Positions 34,493 through 43,020 of a DNA stretch of 64,000 nt are shown one piece after another. The notes beneath the pieces are model-generated. The model saw nothing but the letters and a program-made list of their open reading frames with translations, was not told the origin of the DNA and did no database searches. The position numbers and the translations under genes were made by a program. Source of the DNA: Clostridia bacterium (GTDB taxonomy: Bacteria > Bacillota > Clostridia > Oscillospirales > Acutalibacteraceae); NCBI GenBank assembly GCA_017403185.1, contig JAFQON010000013.1, positions 34,700-98,699 on the forward strand. Direction: 5' to 3'. Numbering within the stretch: the first letter of the stretch is position 1; every line of letters starts with the position of its first letter.

Positions 34493-35604
34493 TGTCAGCA
34501 AAAAATGTTCTCGGCATTATCTTTTCAAATGCCTATGATGAAGTTCTTCCCGAACTTACCGCTTTAAGAACAATGGGTTCAATTCCGTTTGCGGCCCGTT
34601 ACCGCCTTATCGACTTCCCTCTTTCAAACATGGTCAATGCAGGTATTCCTCAGGTGGGCGTTATCACAAAGAGCAATTACCGCTCGCTTATGGACCACAT
34701 CGGCAACGGCAAGCCCTGGGACCTTTCAAGAAAGAGAGAGGGTATGACACTTCTGCCCCCGTTTGACACCCCTGCAATGGGCATGACCACGGGCAAGGCT
34801 GATGCACTCTACGGCTCAATCAGCTATATTACCAAATCCGCAAAGGACCATGTTCTTCTCACGGACTGCAATGTTGTGTGCAATATGGATTATGAGAAGC
34901 TTATCAAGGCACACACATCTAAGGATGCGGATATTACTATTGCATATGCAAAGGGCAACCCTCCCTCAATCGAAAACGGCACGGAGCTTATCCTTGGCGA
35001 TGACGGCCGTGTTGTCGGCACAAAGCTTATCGATTGCTTCAGCGGCAGCGTGAATTATTCGCTCAAAATCATGATTATAAGAAGAACCCTTCTTGAAAGG
35101 CTTCTTCATGAAGCACACAGCGCAAAAATCGATGATTTTGAAACTCTCGTTGCCAACAATGTGAAGCATCTCAGAGTATACGGCTATGAGGAAACGGGCT
35201 TTGTAAGAGTTCTCGGCTCGCTCCAGAATTATTATGATATCAGCCTTGAGCTTCTCAAGCTTGAAAACAGAAAGGCACTCTTCACTCCCGACAGACCCGT
35301 TTACACCAAGGTCAGCGATCAGGTGCCGTCAATCTACGGCATCGGCGCAAATGTGAAGAATTCTCTTGTTGCCGACGGCTGCAAGATTTACGGCGAGGTT
35401 GAGAATTCAATCCTCTTCAGAGGTGTTACCGTTGAGAAGGGCGCAAAAATTAAAAATTCAATTGTTATGCAGAATACATTTGTGGGCGAAAATTCAACCC
35501 TTGAGTGCGTGATTATTGATAAATCCGCAGTTGTAAAGCCCAACAAGATGCTTTGCGGCGCATCAAATTACCCCGTCTATATAGGAAAGGGAATCGTAAT
35601 CTGA
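34492..35604 (+). CDS. glgD: Glucose-1-phosphate adenylyltransferase, regulatory subunit GlgD
   Basis: Non-catalytic or weakly catalytic partner that activates GlgC in Firmicutes. 370 residues with the same fold. The start of the nucleotide loop is altered: where GlgC has GGQGSRLG this protein has SNAYDEVLPEL, and the Lys/Arg phosphate-binding string is missing. That fits a regulatory role. ATG 34492 overlaps the glgC stop and follows AGGAGGTG; a longer upstream frame lies inside glgC and is rejected. Confidence 0.93.
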   Translation: MSAKNVLGIIFSNAYDEVLPELTALRTMGSIPFAARYRLIDFPLSNMVNAGIPQVGVITKSNYRSLMDHIGNGKPWDLSRKREGMTLLPPFDTPAMGMTTGKADALYGSISYITKSAKDHVLLTDCNVVCNMDYEKLIKAHTSKDADITIAYAKGNPPSIENGTELILGDDGRVVGTKLIDCFSGSVNYSLKIMIIRRTLLERLLHEAHSAKIDDFETLVANNVKHLRVYGYEETGFVRVLGSLQNYYDISLELLKLENRKALFTPDRPVYTKVSDQVPSIYGIGANVKNSLVADGCKIYGEVENSILFRGVTVEKGAKIKNSIVMQNTFVGENSTLECVIIDKSAVVKPNKMLCGASNYPVYIGKGIVI

Positions 35605-35620
35605 GAAAGTGTGAAATCTG

Positions 35621-36547
35621 ATGTCCAAGAAAAATATTATTACGAGTGTTGTTGCAGGCCTTGCCCTGATGCTTGTTGTTGTTGTCGTGCTTGTTGAAAC
35701 GGGTGTTATCAGCTCCGATTTTTCAAAAGAGCCTGAAACCGTTATCGAATCCGAAATCATAGTTGTGAGCGAAACAAATGAATTCGGCGATGTTGAGTAT
35801 CTCACAATGGTAACAAGATATTCAAAGCCCAAGGTCTCGTCAAATCACCGCTATCCCACAAAAAAGACAACAACAAAAAAACCGACTACAACAAAGGTTA
35901 AATATGTGGAGCAGTCAAGCTTTGTTCATGTGACTGACCCCGACGGTATTCCTCAATTCAACCCCGACGGCTCACCCGTTACCGAGGTTGTTACTTACAC
36001 CGTGCGTGAGGACAGCATAACAAAGCCCACAACCGCTGCGCCCAAAACCTCTGCGGTTGTTGTTACAGATGAGGGCGGCAATCAGCAGACCGATGCAAGC
36101 GGCAATGCGGTAACGGAAGTGGTGACATATCACGAAACTACCACCAAGGGCCCCGATATATGGAGTGAAAATACTCAGGAGGGAACAACCGGCGGAGGCT
36201 TTAATATAGAAACAGATGTCAAGCGTGACGATAACCTTGCTCAGGCTGTTGTTGACCAGATAAATGCCGACCGTGCGGCAGAGGGGCTTGAGCCTCTTGA
36301 ACACGCAACGGGTCTTAAGGCAACCGCAAGGACCAACAGCACGGCTATGGCTCTGCCCGATTTATACGGCGGCAAGCTGCCCGCTGCGGATGCTTACACT
36401 CTCAAAACCACTTACGGCGGCAGCCCTGTTTATCAGACTGTTGCAGCGGCAAACAGAAGCGTGGCCATGAGCCCCGATACCACCAAAATCGGTGTGGGCG
36501 TGGTAATATATGAAGGACAGTATTACACAACGGTTATTTTCAGATAA
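35621..36547 (+). CDS. Membrane-anchored CAP/SCP-like surface protein within the glycogen operon
   Basis: 308 residues. One N-terminal membrane segment (about 5-27) is followed by a Thr/Lys/Pro-rich spacer (KKTTTKKPTTTK near 85) and two imperfect repeats of a DxxGxPQxNPDGxPVTEVVTY type. The C-terminal roughly 110 residues resemble a short CAP domain (AVVDQINADRAAEGLEPLE ... IGVGVVIYEGQYYTTVIF). The ribosome site is weak (GAGAAAGTG). It lies between glgD and glgA with gaps of 16 and 35 bases, so it is part of the operon though it looks extracytoplasmic. Function unknown. Confidence 0.75.
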   Translation: MSKKNIITSVVAGLALMLVVVVVLVETGVISSDFSKEPETVIESEIIVVSETNEFGDVEYLTMVTRYSKPKVSSNHRYPTKKTTTKKPTTTKVKYVEQSSFVHVTDPDGIPQFNPDGSPVTEVVTYTVREDSITKPTTAAPKTSAVVVTDEGGNQQTDASGNAVTEVVTYHETTTKGPDIWSENTQEGTTGGGFNIETDVKRDDNLAQAVVDQINADRAAEGLEPLEHATGLKATARTNSTAMALPDLYGGKLPAADAYTLKTTYGGSPVYQTVAAANRSVAMSPDTTKIGVGVVIYEGQYYTTVIFR

Positions 36548-36582
36548 TTTTTTCAGATTAATCAACGAAAGGAAATGAGATT

Positions 36583-38001
36583 ATGAAGGTACTTTATGCT
36601 TCAAGCGAGGCTCTCCCCTTTGCTGCAAGCGGCGGTCTTGCCGATGTTGCGGGCTCACTGCCTCAGGCTCTCAGAAGGCGCAAGGTAGCGTGCAGAGTAG
36701 TTATGCCTCTTTATGGCTCAATCAGCGATGAAATGCGTGCAAGCATGAAATTTATAACAAGCATTATGGTTCCCGTTTCGTGGAGAAGGCAGTATTGCGG
36801 CATCTACGAAGCAAAGGCGGGCGGCGTAATTTATTATCTTATCGACAACGAATATTATTTCAAGAGAAAGACCTTCTACGGTCATTATGACGACGGTGAG
36901 AGATTTGCGTTCTTCTCCCGTGCGATTCTTGAAATTCTTCCTTATATTGACTTCAAGCCCGATATCATTCACTGCAATGACTGGCAGACGGCTCTTGTGC
37001 CCGTTTATTATTCAACTCTTTTCGCAAACAGAGAGGGCTACACGGGCATCAAAACAGTTTTCACAATCCATAACATTCAGTATCAGGGCATCTACGGCAG
37101 AGAAATTCTCGGCGATGTGTTCGGTCTTGGCGAGGAGCACGCCTCCCTGCTTGATTTCGGCGGCTGTGTTAACCTTATGAAGGGCGGCATTGAGTGCGCC
37201 AACAAGGTGACAACCGTAAGCAATACCTATGCGAGTGAAATTCTTGACCCGTGGTTCAGCCACGGTCTTGACCCCATTCTCAAAGAGAGAAGCTACAAGC
37301 TCAGCGGTATCCTCAACGGTATTGACACAATCAACTATGACCCTGAAACGGATAAGGATATTTTCTTCAACTATACCGCAAAGGATTTTTCGGACAAGGC
37401 GAAGAACAAGGCTGCGCTTCAGGAGCTTTTCGGTCTGCCCGTGAAGGCAGATACACCCGTTATGGGTATTGTTACAAGGCTTGTAGCTCACAAGGGGCTT
37501 GACCTTATCAAGCGCATTATGTGGGAGCTTCTTGAATCCACCGATTTGCAGCTTGTTGTGCTCGGCTCGGGTGACTGGGAGTATGAAGCTTTCTTCAAGG
37601 AACTTGCGGCTGCCTTCCCTGAAAAGGTTGGTCTGCGTATCGGATTTATTCCTGACCTTGCAAGAAAGATTTATGCAGGCAGCGACCTGTTCCTAATGCC
37701 CTCAAAGAGTGAGCCCTGCGGACTTTCACAGATGGTTGCCCTCAGATACGGCACAATCCCCATCGTAAGAGAAACGGGCGGTCTTAAGGATACCATCACT
37801 GACAGCGGTGACGGCAAGGGCAACGGCTTCACCTTCAAGAGCTATGATGCTTATGATATGCTTGATGCAATCAGGCGTTCACTTGCCGCATATGCGGATA
37901 AAGCCGCATGGCAGAAGCTTGTTACAAGAGCTCTTAAGTGCGATAACAGCTGGGGCAAGTCAGCCAAGGAATACATTAAATTATACGAATCACTTATGTA
38001 A
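36583..38001 (+). CDS. glgA: Glycogen synthase (ADP-glucose dependent)
   Basis: Elongates alpha-1,4-glucan from ADP-glucose; GT5 enzyme of 472 residues. The N-terminal substrate loop (SSEALPFAASGGLADVAGS, a KTGGL variant) and the C-terminal sites (PSKSEPCGLSQM and RETGGLKDTI) are clear. AAAGGAAATGA ribosome site. Last gene of the glycogen operon; it converges on the XRE gene. Confidence 0.95.
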   Translation: MKVLYASSEALPFAASGGLADVAGSLPQALRRRKVACRVVMPLYGSISDEMRASMKFITSIMVPVSWRRQYCGIYEAKAGGVIYYLIDNEYYFKRKTFYGHYDDGERFAFFSRAILEILPYIDFKPDIIHCNDWQTALVPVYYSTLFANREGYTGIKTVFTIHNIQYQGIYGREILGDVFGLGEEHASLLDFGGCVNLMKGGIECANKVTTVSNTYASEILDPWFSHGLDPILKERSYKLSGILNGIDTINYDPETDKDIFFNYTAKDFSDKAKNKAALQELFGLPVKADTPVMGIVTRLVAHKGLDLIKRIMWELLESTDLQLVVLGSGDWEYEAFFKELAAAFPEKVGLRIGFIPDLARKIYAGSDLFLMPSKSEPCGLSQMVALRYGTIPIVRETGGLKDTITDSGDGKGNGFTFKSYDAYDMLDAIRRSLAAYADKAAWQKLVTRALKCDNSWGKSAKEYIKLYESLM

Positions 38002-38002
38002 A

Positions 38003-38030
38003 AGAAAAAGGGCGGCCTTAACGGTCGCCC
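38003..38030 (-). terminator. Terminator of the XRE gene, with REP-like stem
   Basis: Stem GGGCGGCC/GGTCGCCC (38010-38017 with 38023-38030, one G-U) and, on the minus strand, a following T-rich run. Little T follows on the plus side, so it serves mainly the minus-strand gene. Confidence 0.65.
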
Positions 38031-38036
38031 ATGATA

Positions 38037-38684
38037 TTATTTTATGAATTCAAGAGGTATCGGCGGAAGCGAGCTTGTGATATGTGAGAAGAAGAAATCC
38101 TCAACATTATCAACAAGAGTTTTGACCGCTTCGGGCACCGGAGCATCAGGCATGGGATTTTTTGATTGGCTTAACTTGAATGCGTTGTAGGCAACTGCGT
38201 CGATGGTGCTGAGATATGTCGGGTTGCAGATTACTTCGCCGTCAACATACGCCTTGCCCACCCAGTTTTTGGGGATATTTCCAACATAAGCCTGAATAAG
38301 CAGCAATCTGTAAATTCCCGTTGCAAGCACCATGTCAAGCTTTAAGCCCGTGAGCTTTTCGCTGTCGTTTATTGCATCCCTTATTATCATTGCCGCTTTG
38401 ATGTAGGTTTTGCTTGACGGCTCAAAATCGTTGTTCAATGTGAGAAGGCTTGCGGCGACCGCCATAACATCGTTTCTTTCATTTGTGCGGCCGAGAATAT
38501 AGTCGCACGAAACATCATAAAAATCGGCAATTCTTATCAAAAAGCTCTGTCCGCATTCTCTTATTCCTTTTTCATAATGTGACAAAAGAGCCTGCGAGAT
38601 GCCGAGCTTTGCGGCGGCTTCTTTTTGGCTGAGACCTTTTTCTTTTCTCAGCTCTGTTATGATTACGGGGAAGTTTCTTTCCAT
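38037..38684 (-). CDS. XRE-family transcriptional regulator
   Basis: 215 residues. N-terminal HTH (LSQKEAAAKLGISQALLSHYE) at about 10-65, then a helical C-terminal domain of about 140 residues with no recognised ligand fold. The ribosome site is a weak AGGTG. A short inverted repeat lies directly upstream at the probable promoter, so autoregulation is likely. The target is unknown; the glycogen operon converges on it and the phosphatase-like gene diverges from it. Confidence 0.85.
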   Translation of the reverse strand: MERNFPVIITELRKEKGLSQKEAAAKLGISQALLSHYEKGIRECGQSFLIRIADFYDVSCDYILGRTNERNDVMAVAASLLTLNNDFEPSSKTYIKAAMIIRDAINDSEKLTGLKLDMVLATGIYRLLLIQAYVGNIPKNWVGKAYVDGEVICNPTYLSTIDAVAYNAFKLSQSKNPMPDAPVPEAVKTLVDNVEDFFFSHITSSLPPIPLEFIK

Positions 38685-38699
38685 AAATTATACACCTGC

Positions 38700-38716
38700 T
38701 TCTACGAAAAGTAGAA
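38700..38716. promoter_or_regulatory. Inverted repeat upstream of the XRE gene, probable operator
   Basis: TTCTAC-N5-GTAGAA, 17 bases, between the XRE start codon and its TATAAT-like -10 (minus strand, TATAAT about 38719-38724). No good -35 was found. Confidence 0.5.
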
Positions 38717-38791
38717 ACATTATACATCAATTTATACGGTTTGTATATTGTTAATTTTAAACAAAATTCAAGTCCTGTTTTTGGAGGAAAA

Positions 38792-39424
38792 ATGAAATCC
38801 TATACTATCCATTTTATAAGAAATGCTTTAACCGATGAAAAAACGGAGGGCCGATATATCGGTCATACCAATGTTGAGCTCAGCGATGAGGGTAGGGCAC
38901 AGCTTGCTCATATGCGTGAGGAGCTGATTTATCCGCCCGTTGATGCGCTTTTCACAAGCCCGCTTAAAAGATGCACGGAAACGGCGGCAATTCTTTACCC
39001 CGACAATAAGCCCCTTGTGATTGAAGGGTTTATCGAATACAACTTCGGCGAGTTTGAAAACAAAACTGCCGATCAGCTTGAAAAATATGAGGAATTCCCT
39101 CGCTGGCTTGCAGGCGAAAGCGGTGTGAAGCCTCCCTATGGCGAAAGCAATGAGGAATTCACAAAAAGAGTTTGCGAAACCTTTGAAAAGGTGGCGGAGG
39201 GGCTTATGAAAACCGGCACAACCTCTGCAGCAATCGTAACACACGGCGGAGTTATTATGACGCTTCTTGCCGCTTACGGTATTCCCGAGTACCCGATGCA
39301 CGAGTGGCTCACACCCAATGGCTGCGGCTTCACCGTGAAGCTCAATCCTTCGCTCTGGATGAGAGCCAAAAAATTTGAGGTTTTCAGCGAATTCCCTTAT
39401 GAAAGAGAAGAATTACCCGATTGA
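38792..39424 (+). CDS. Histidine-phosphatase-superfamily protein with substituted catalytic His
   Basis: 210 residues, related to phosphoglycerate-mutase-like phosphatases (CobC/GpmB type). The usual RHG motif reads IRNALT, so phosphoacceptor His is Asn11. The other active-site elements remain: SPLKRCTETA (Arg), FGEFENK (Glu) and VTHGGVIM (second His). The frame runs back to 38741, but GGAGG lies 5 bases before ATG 38792. It is 12 bases before the GH35 gene on the same strand. It may be a pseudoenzyme or bind a phospho-ligand. Confidence 0.85.
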   Translation: MKSYTIHFIRNALTDEKTEGRYIGHTNVELSDEGRAQLAHMREELIYPPVDALFTSPLKRCTETAAILYPDNKPLVIEGFIEYNFGEFENKTADQLEKYEEFPRWLAGESGVKPPYGESNEEFTKRVCETFEKVAEGLMKTGTTSAAIVTHGGVIMTLLAAYGIPEYPMHEWLTPNGCGFTVKLNPSLWMRAKKFEVFSEFPYEREELPD

Positions 39425-39436
39425 GAGGTTTGAATT

Positions 39437-41182
39437 ATGAATTTTACCATTGAAAAAGACGGTTTTAAGCTTAACGGCGAGCCCTTCAGAGTGATTGCGG
39501 GTGCAATTCACTATTTCAGAGTGCCTGATGAATATTGGTATGACAGGCTCATCAAGCTCAAAGCGTGCGGTTTTAACACGGTTGAAACCTATGTTGCATG
39601 GAATCTTCACGAGCCCGACGAAGGCAAATTTGATTACAGCGGTATGCTCGATATTGAGCGTTTTCTTGAAATTGCCGCAGAGCTTGGTTTGTACGCTATT
39701 GTCAGACCCGGTCCGTACATCTGCTCCGAATGGGATTTCGGCGGTCTGCCCTGGTGGCTTCTCAAAAACGATTCAATGGCGCTTCGCTGCATGGACAAGG
39801 ACTACCTTGCAGCGGTTGACCGCTTCTTCGATGATTTTATTCCCCGCATTGCAAAGCATCAGATTACAAAGGGCGGCAATGTGATTCTTGTTCAGGTTGA
39901 GAATGAATACGGCAGCTACGGCGATGACAGCGAGTATATCCGCTATCTTGCAAGCGGCATGAAAAGAAGAGGGATTGAAGTGCCCTTCTTCACCTCAGAC
40001 GGTGCGGAGTATCAGATGCTCACCGCAGGCACCGTGCCCGAAATACACAAAACAGCAAACTTCGGCTCAAGAGCTGCAGAGCAGTTTGCACGCCTGAGAG
40101 AATATCAGCCCGACGGTCCTCTGATGTGTACCGAATTCTGGAACGGTTGGTTTGACCATTGGACCGAGGAGCATCACAGCCGTGACCCGCAGGATGCCGC
40201 AAATGCTCTTGATGAAATTCTTGCGCTCGGCGGCAGTGTTTCGGCTTATATGTTCCACGGCGGCACAAATTTCGGCTATATGAACGGCGCAAACGATTAT
40301 GACGCATATGAGCCCACGATTTCAAGCTACGATGACGATGCACCCGTCAACGAAAACGGTGAGCTTACCGAGAAGTATTTCAAGTTCAGAGAGGTCATTT
40401 CAAAGTATGCTCCCATCCCCGATGTGGAATTGCCCGCACCCATTAAGCCCAAAAAGTACGGAGAGGTAAGGTTCACTCACTCCGCAAGGCTTTTTGATAA
40501 TCTTGATGCGCTTTCAACTCCCGTTGACTCCGTTATGCCCCTCACCATGGAAAAGCTGAATCAGGGCTACGGCTTTGTGCTCTACAAGGCAAATGTAAGA
40601 GGTCCCCGTGACAGCCAGAAGGTGCGCCTTCAGGATGTGCACGACAGAGGATATATCTATCTCGACGGCGGATTTGTCGGCATTCAGTACAGAAACGATA
40701 CCGAGCCGAAGAACTCCGTTGAAATCCCTGCAGAGGGTGCGGAGCTTGCCGTGCTTGTTGAAAACACGGGCAGAGTCAACTACGGCGCAAAGCTCAAGGA
40801 TGCAAAGGGCATCACTCAGGGCATCGGTTTCGGCAATAATTTTGTTTATCATTGGAAGAATTATCCGCTGCCGTTTGACGATGTTTCGGGAGTTGATTTC
40901 AAAGAAGGCGTCGAAGCCTTTGACGGCACACCCGTTTTGCTTAAAGCGGAGTTTGATGTTGACGAAAAATGCGACACCTTCATAAAGCTCCCCACCTTTA
41001 AAAAAGGCATAATCATTCTTAACAACAAGGTGCTTTCAAGGCACTGGGAGGTAGGTCCTCAGAGGTCTGCATATATCCCTGCACCTTTCCTTAAAGAGGG
41101 AAGGAACGAAATTGTTGTTCTTGAGCTTGAAGGTTTCGAAAATCCCGTTTGCATACTTGATGATGAGCCCGATTTAGGGTAA
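39437..41182 (+). CDS. Beta-galactosidase, GH35
   Basis: Hydrolyses terminal beta-galactosides; 581 residues, a normal GH35 length. The barrel shows the family start (AGAIHYFRVP, WNLHEPDEG, RPGPYICSEWDFGGLPWWLL), the acid/base Glu in VENEYGSYG and the nucleophile Glu in CTEFWNGWFDHW, followed by beta-sandwich domains. No signal peptide, so cytoplasmic. GAGAGG ribosome site. With the aldose epimerase elsewhere in the window it would support use of galactose-ended glycans. Confidence 0.94.
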   Translation: MNFTIEKDGFKLNGEPFRVIAGAIHYFRVPDEYWYDRLIKLKACGFNTVETYVAWNLHEPDEGKFDYSGMLDIERFLEIAAELGLYAIVRPGPYICSEWDFGGLPWWLLKNDSMALRCMDKDYLAAVDRFFDDFIPRIAKHQITKGGNVILVQVENEYGSYGDDSEYIRYLASGMKRRGIEVPFFTSDGAEYQMLTAGTVPEIHKTANFGSRAAEQFARLREYQPDGPLMCTEFWNGWFDHWTEEHHSRDPQDAANALDEILALGGSVSAYMFHGGTNFGYMNGANDYDAYEPTISSYDDDAPVNENGELTEKYFKFREVISKYAPIPDVELPAPIKPKKYGEVRFTHSARLFDNLDALSTPVDSVMPLTMEKLNQGYGFVLYKANVRGPRDSQKVRLQDVHDRGYIYLDGGFVGIQYRNDTEPKNSVEIPAEGAELAVLVENTGRVNYGAKLKDAKGITQGIGFGNNFVYHWKNYPLPFDDVSGVDFKEGVEAFDGTPVLLKAEFDVDEKCDTFIKLPTFKKGIIILNNKVLSRHWEVGPQRSAYIPAPFLKEGRNEIVVLELEGFENPVCILDDEPDLG

Positions 41183-41188
41183 TACGAT

Positions 41189-41228
41189 ACCCCCGTATTT
41201 TTGCTTCTGCAAAAATACGGGGGTTTTC
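41189..41228 (+). terminator. Strong bidirectional terminator
   Basis: Perfect 16-bp stem (41189-41204 with 41209-41224), TTCT loop and TTTT tail. It ends GH35 and the converging surface-protein gene. Confidence 0.9.
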
Positions 41229-41236
41229 ATATGGTG

Positions 41237-42919
41237 TTATTTAACTGTAATTGTATACCTGCTCATGTATCCGAGGTAAACTGCGTCTGAATATGTGTTC
41301 AGCTCCGCAAAGTCAATATCGGTTGATTGTGTTTTGCCGAGTGCAACAATTTCACCATCGGTTGTATAGGTAAGACATTCTGCGACATCATTCTTTGAGC
41401 CTGCCTGAGAAATTGTGTTGACCGTAACACCGTTTGTATTGATGAAGCTTACAAAGCCGTCATAGCCGCCTTCATTGCCCGTGACTGCAAATTCACGGTT
41501 TGCCGAGGTTGAATAGCCCGTAATTGCAAAGCCGCCGTCGGTTCTGACAATATCGGTGATAAAATCATCCTTAAAGCCCGAGAGGGTTTTGACCCAGCGC
41601 TGAGTGCCGTTTGCATTTATGCGGAAAACAAGGGCATCAATTCCGCCGCAGTGGGGAATTCCCTTAAGTGTTCCGTCGGGAATGGGTGAGGGTACAAGCT
41701 CAAAGTTGCCTGCCACAACACAGCCGCCCTTGCCGTCAGGTGCAACTGCAGCGAATTCATCCCTGCCCGTGGAAGAGATAACATAGCCCCACTGATATGC
41801 ACCCGTGTTATCGTATTTGAGCACAACGGTGTCGGTGTAGCCGCCGGTGAGGTTATCAAATACCGAAAAATCATCTGTTGTTGATGAGGTGAGGCAGGTT
41901 GCGAAAAGGTTGCCGCTGTTATCGTATGCAATGCCGCCAATTGTTGACGCGGCATTGCCGTGAAGATATTTCTTCCAAATAATATTGATGTTTGCATCAA
42001 AATTCATGATAATTGCGCTTGTGCCGGGCAAATCGGCAAAATCGCCCGTGGTTGAGTATGATGTGCCGCCCACGGCAAAGCCTGTGTCGGTTGCGGTGAC
42101 GCAGGTAAACATATCTGCACCTTTACCGCCGAAGCTCTTTTTGGATTTAAGATATCCGTTTGAAGCGTTGAGTTTGAGAATGATTGCTTCATAAGTGCCC
42201 TTCGATTCGTTGTTTGCTGCGTAATCCGTTGCCTGGGTGTAGCCTACGGCAACAATCGAGCCGTCGCTGAGCACGGCAACATCCTCAAGCGTTATGCCTG
42301 CCGAGGTGCTTGAAAAGCCCTTAATCCATTTAAGAGTGCCTGTTTTCGAATAGCGGGCAATAAAGGAATATGGAGTTTTCCAGCTTGTGTTTGTGTATGC
42401 CTTGGCAAGGTTGCCGTCTTTTGAATCGGTTGTGCCGCACACAACATATCCGCCGTCGCTCATGGGAGCGATACCTCTGTAGATATCATCTGCACTGCCG
42501 CCGAAAACGGCGAGTGAGGTTTGCTCAGCGGTCATAATATGAGGGCCTGCATCGGTTTCGGGCGGTTTGGTGGTTGTGTGTTTTGTGGTGGTTGTTGTTT
42601 CCGAAGGCTCAACGGGTGATGTCGATTCCGTTGTTGACTCTGTAGTCGATTCCGTGGTGGATTCTGTAGTGGATTCCGTAGTTTCTTCGGTTGAAGGAAC
42701 GGTCCCGGGCTCGTCTGTTGAGGGCTGAGTAGTGTGTTCCTCGGTTGACGGCTCTGTTGTTTCTTCAAGCGTGGTTTCGTAGCAGGTGTGCCCGAGATAG
42801 CAATGTTTAGTGGGGATTATATCCCCGCCGCCGAACCATCCGCTGACTGTGTTTACAAGAAAAGCGACCACAAGAATAAGAACGCTTACTATTTTGCAAA
42901 TAAAGTTGCAGTTACACAT
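41237..42919 (-). CDS. Membrane-anchored surface protein with Thr/Ser/Glu linker and beta-propeller-like repeats
   Basis: 560 residues. An N-terminal hydrophobic segment (about 7-27) is followed by a short loop and a low-complexity linker of repeated TTES units (about 50-125). About 425 residues of repeats follow, each with a core like FGGSADD..R.I.P..DGGYVVCGTT, the pattern of six or seven propeller blades. A short Cys-rich start (MCNCNFIC) is notable. ATG 42919 is chosen because AAGGGGG lies 9 bases upstream; the longer frame lacks a site. No enzymatic motif. A ligand-binding surface role is inferred. Confidence 0.78.
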   Translation of the reverse strand: MCNCNFICKIVSVLILVVAFLVNTVSGWFGGGDIIPTKHCYLGHTCYETTLEETTEPSTEEHTTQPSTDEPGTVPSTEETTESTTESTTESTTESTTESTSPVEPSETTTTTKHTTTKPPETDAGPHIMTAEQTSLAVFGGSADDIYRGIAPMSDGGYVVCGTTDSKDGNLAKAYTNTSWKTPYSFIARYSKTGTLKWIKGFSSTSAGITLEDVAVLSDGSIVAVGYTQATDYAANNESKGTYEAIILKLNASNGYLKSKKSFGGKGADMFTCVTATDTGFAVGGTSYSTTGDFADLPGTSAIIMNFDANINIIWKKYLHGNAASTIGGIAYDNSGNLFATCLTSSTTDDFSVFDNLTGGYTDTVVLKYDNTGAYQWGYVISSTGRDEFAAVAPDGKGGCVVAGNFELVPSPIPDGTLKGIPHCGGIDALVFRINANGTQRWVKTLSGFKDDFITDIVRTDGGFAITGYSTSANREFAVTGNEGGYDGFVSFINTNGVTVNTISQAGSKNDVAECLTYTTDGEIVALGKTQSTDIDFAELNTYSDAVYLGYMSRYTITVK

Positions 42920-42951
42920 ATTGCAACCCCCTTGTCTGATTATACACCGCA

Positions 42952-42980
42952 ATTATAACACATATCAGAGCAAAAAGCAA
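42952..42980 (-). promoter_or_regulatory. Promoter of the surface repeat protein, overlapping an upstream terminator
   Basis: Minus strand: TTGCTT at 42975-42980, 17-base spacer, TATAAT at 42952-42957. The -35 is the T run of the preceding gene's terminator. Confidence 0.65.
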
Positions 42981-43003
42981 CAGCCGGCAGATTTTGCCGG
43001 CTG
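42975..43003 (-). terminator. Terminator of the oxidoreductase/isomerase operon
   Basis: 9-bp stem CAGCCGGCA/TGCCGGCTG with a 5-base loop and, on the minus strand, a T-rich tail. Confidence 0.8.
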
Positions 43004-43020
43004 CTGAACAACATGATAAC

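Noticed and set aside
42600-42780. Non-coding tandem repeat
   Set aside because: It is the TTES-type linker coding region of the surface protein, in frame throughout.
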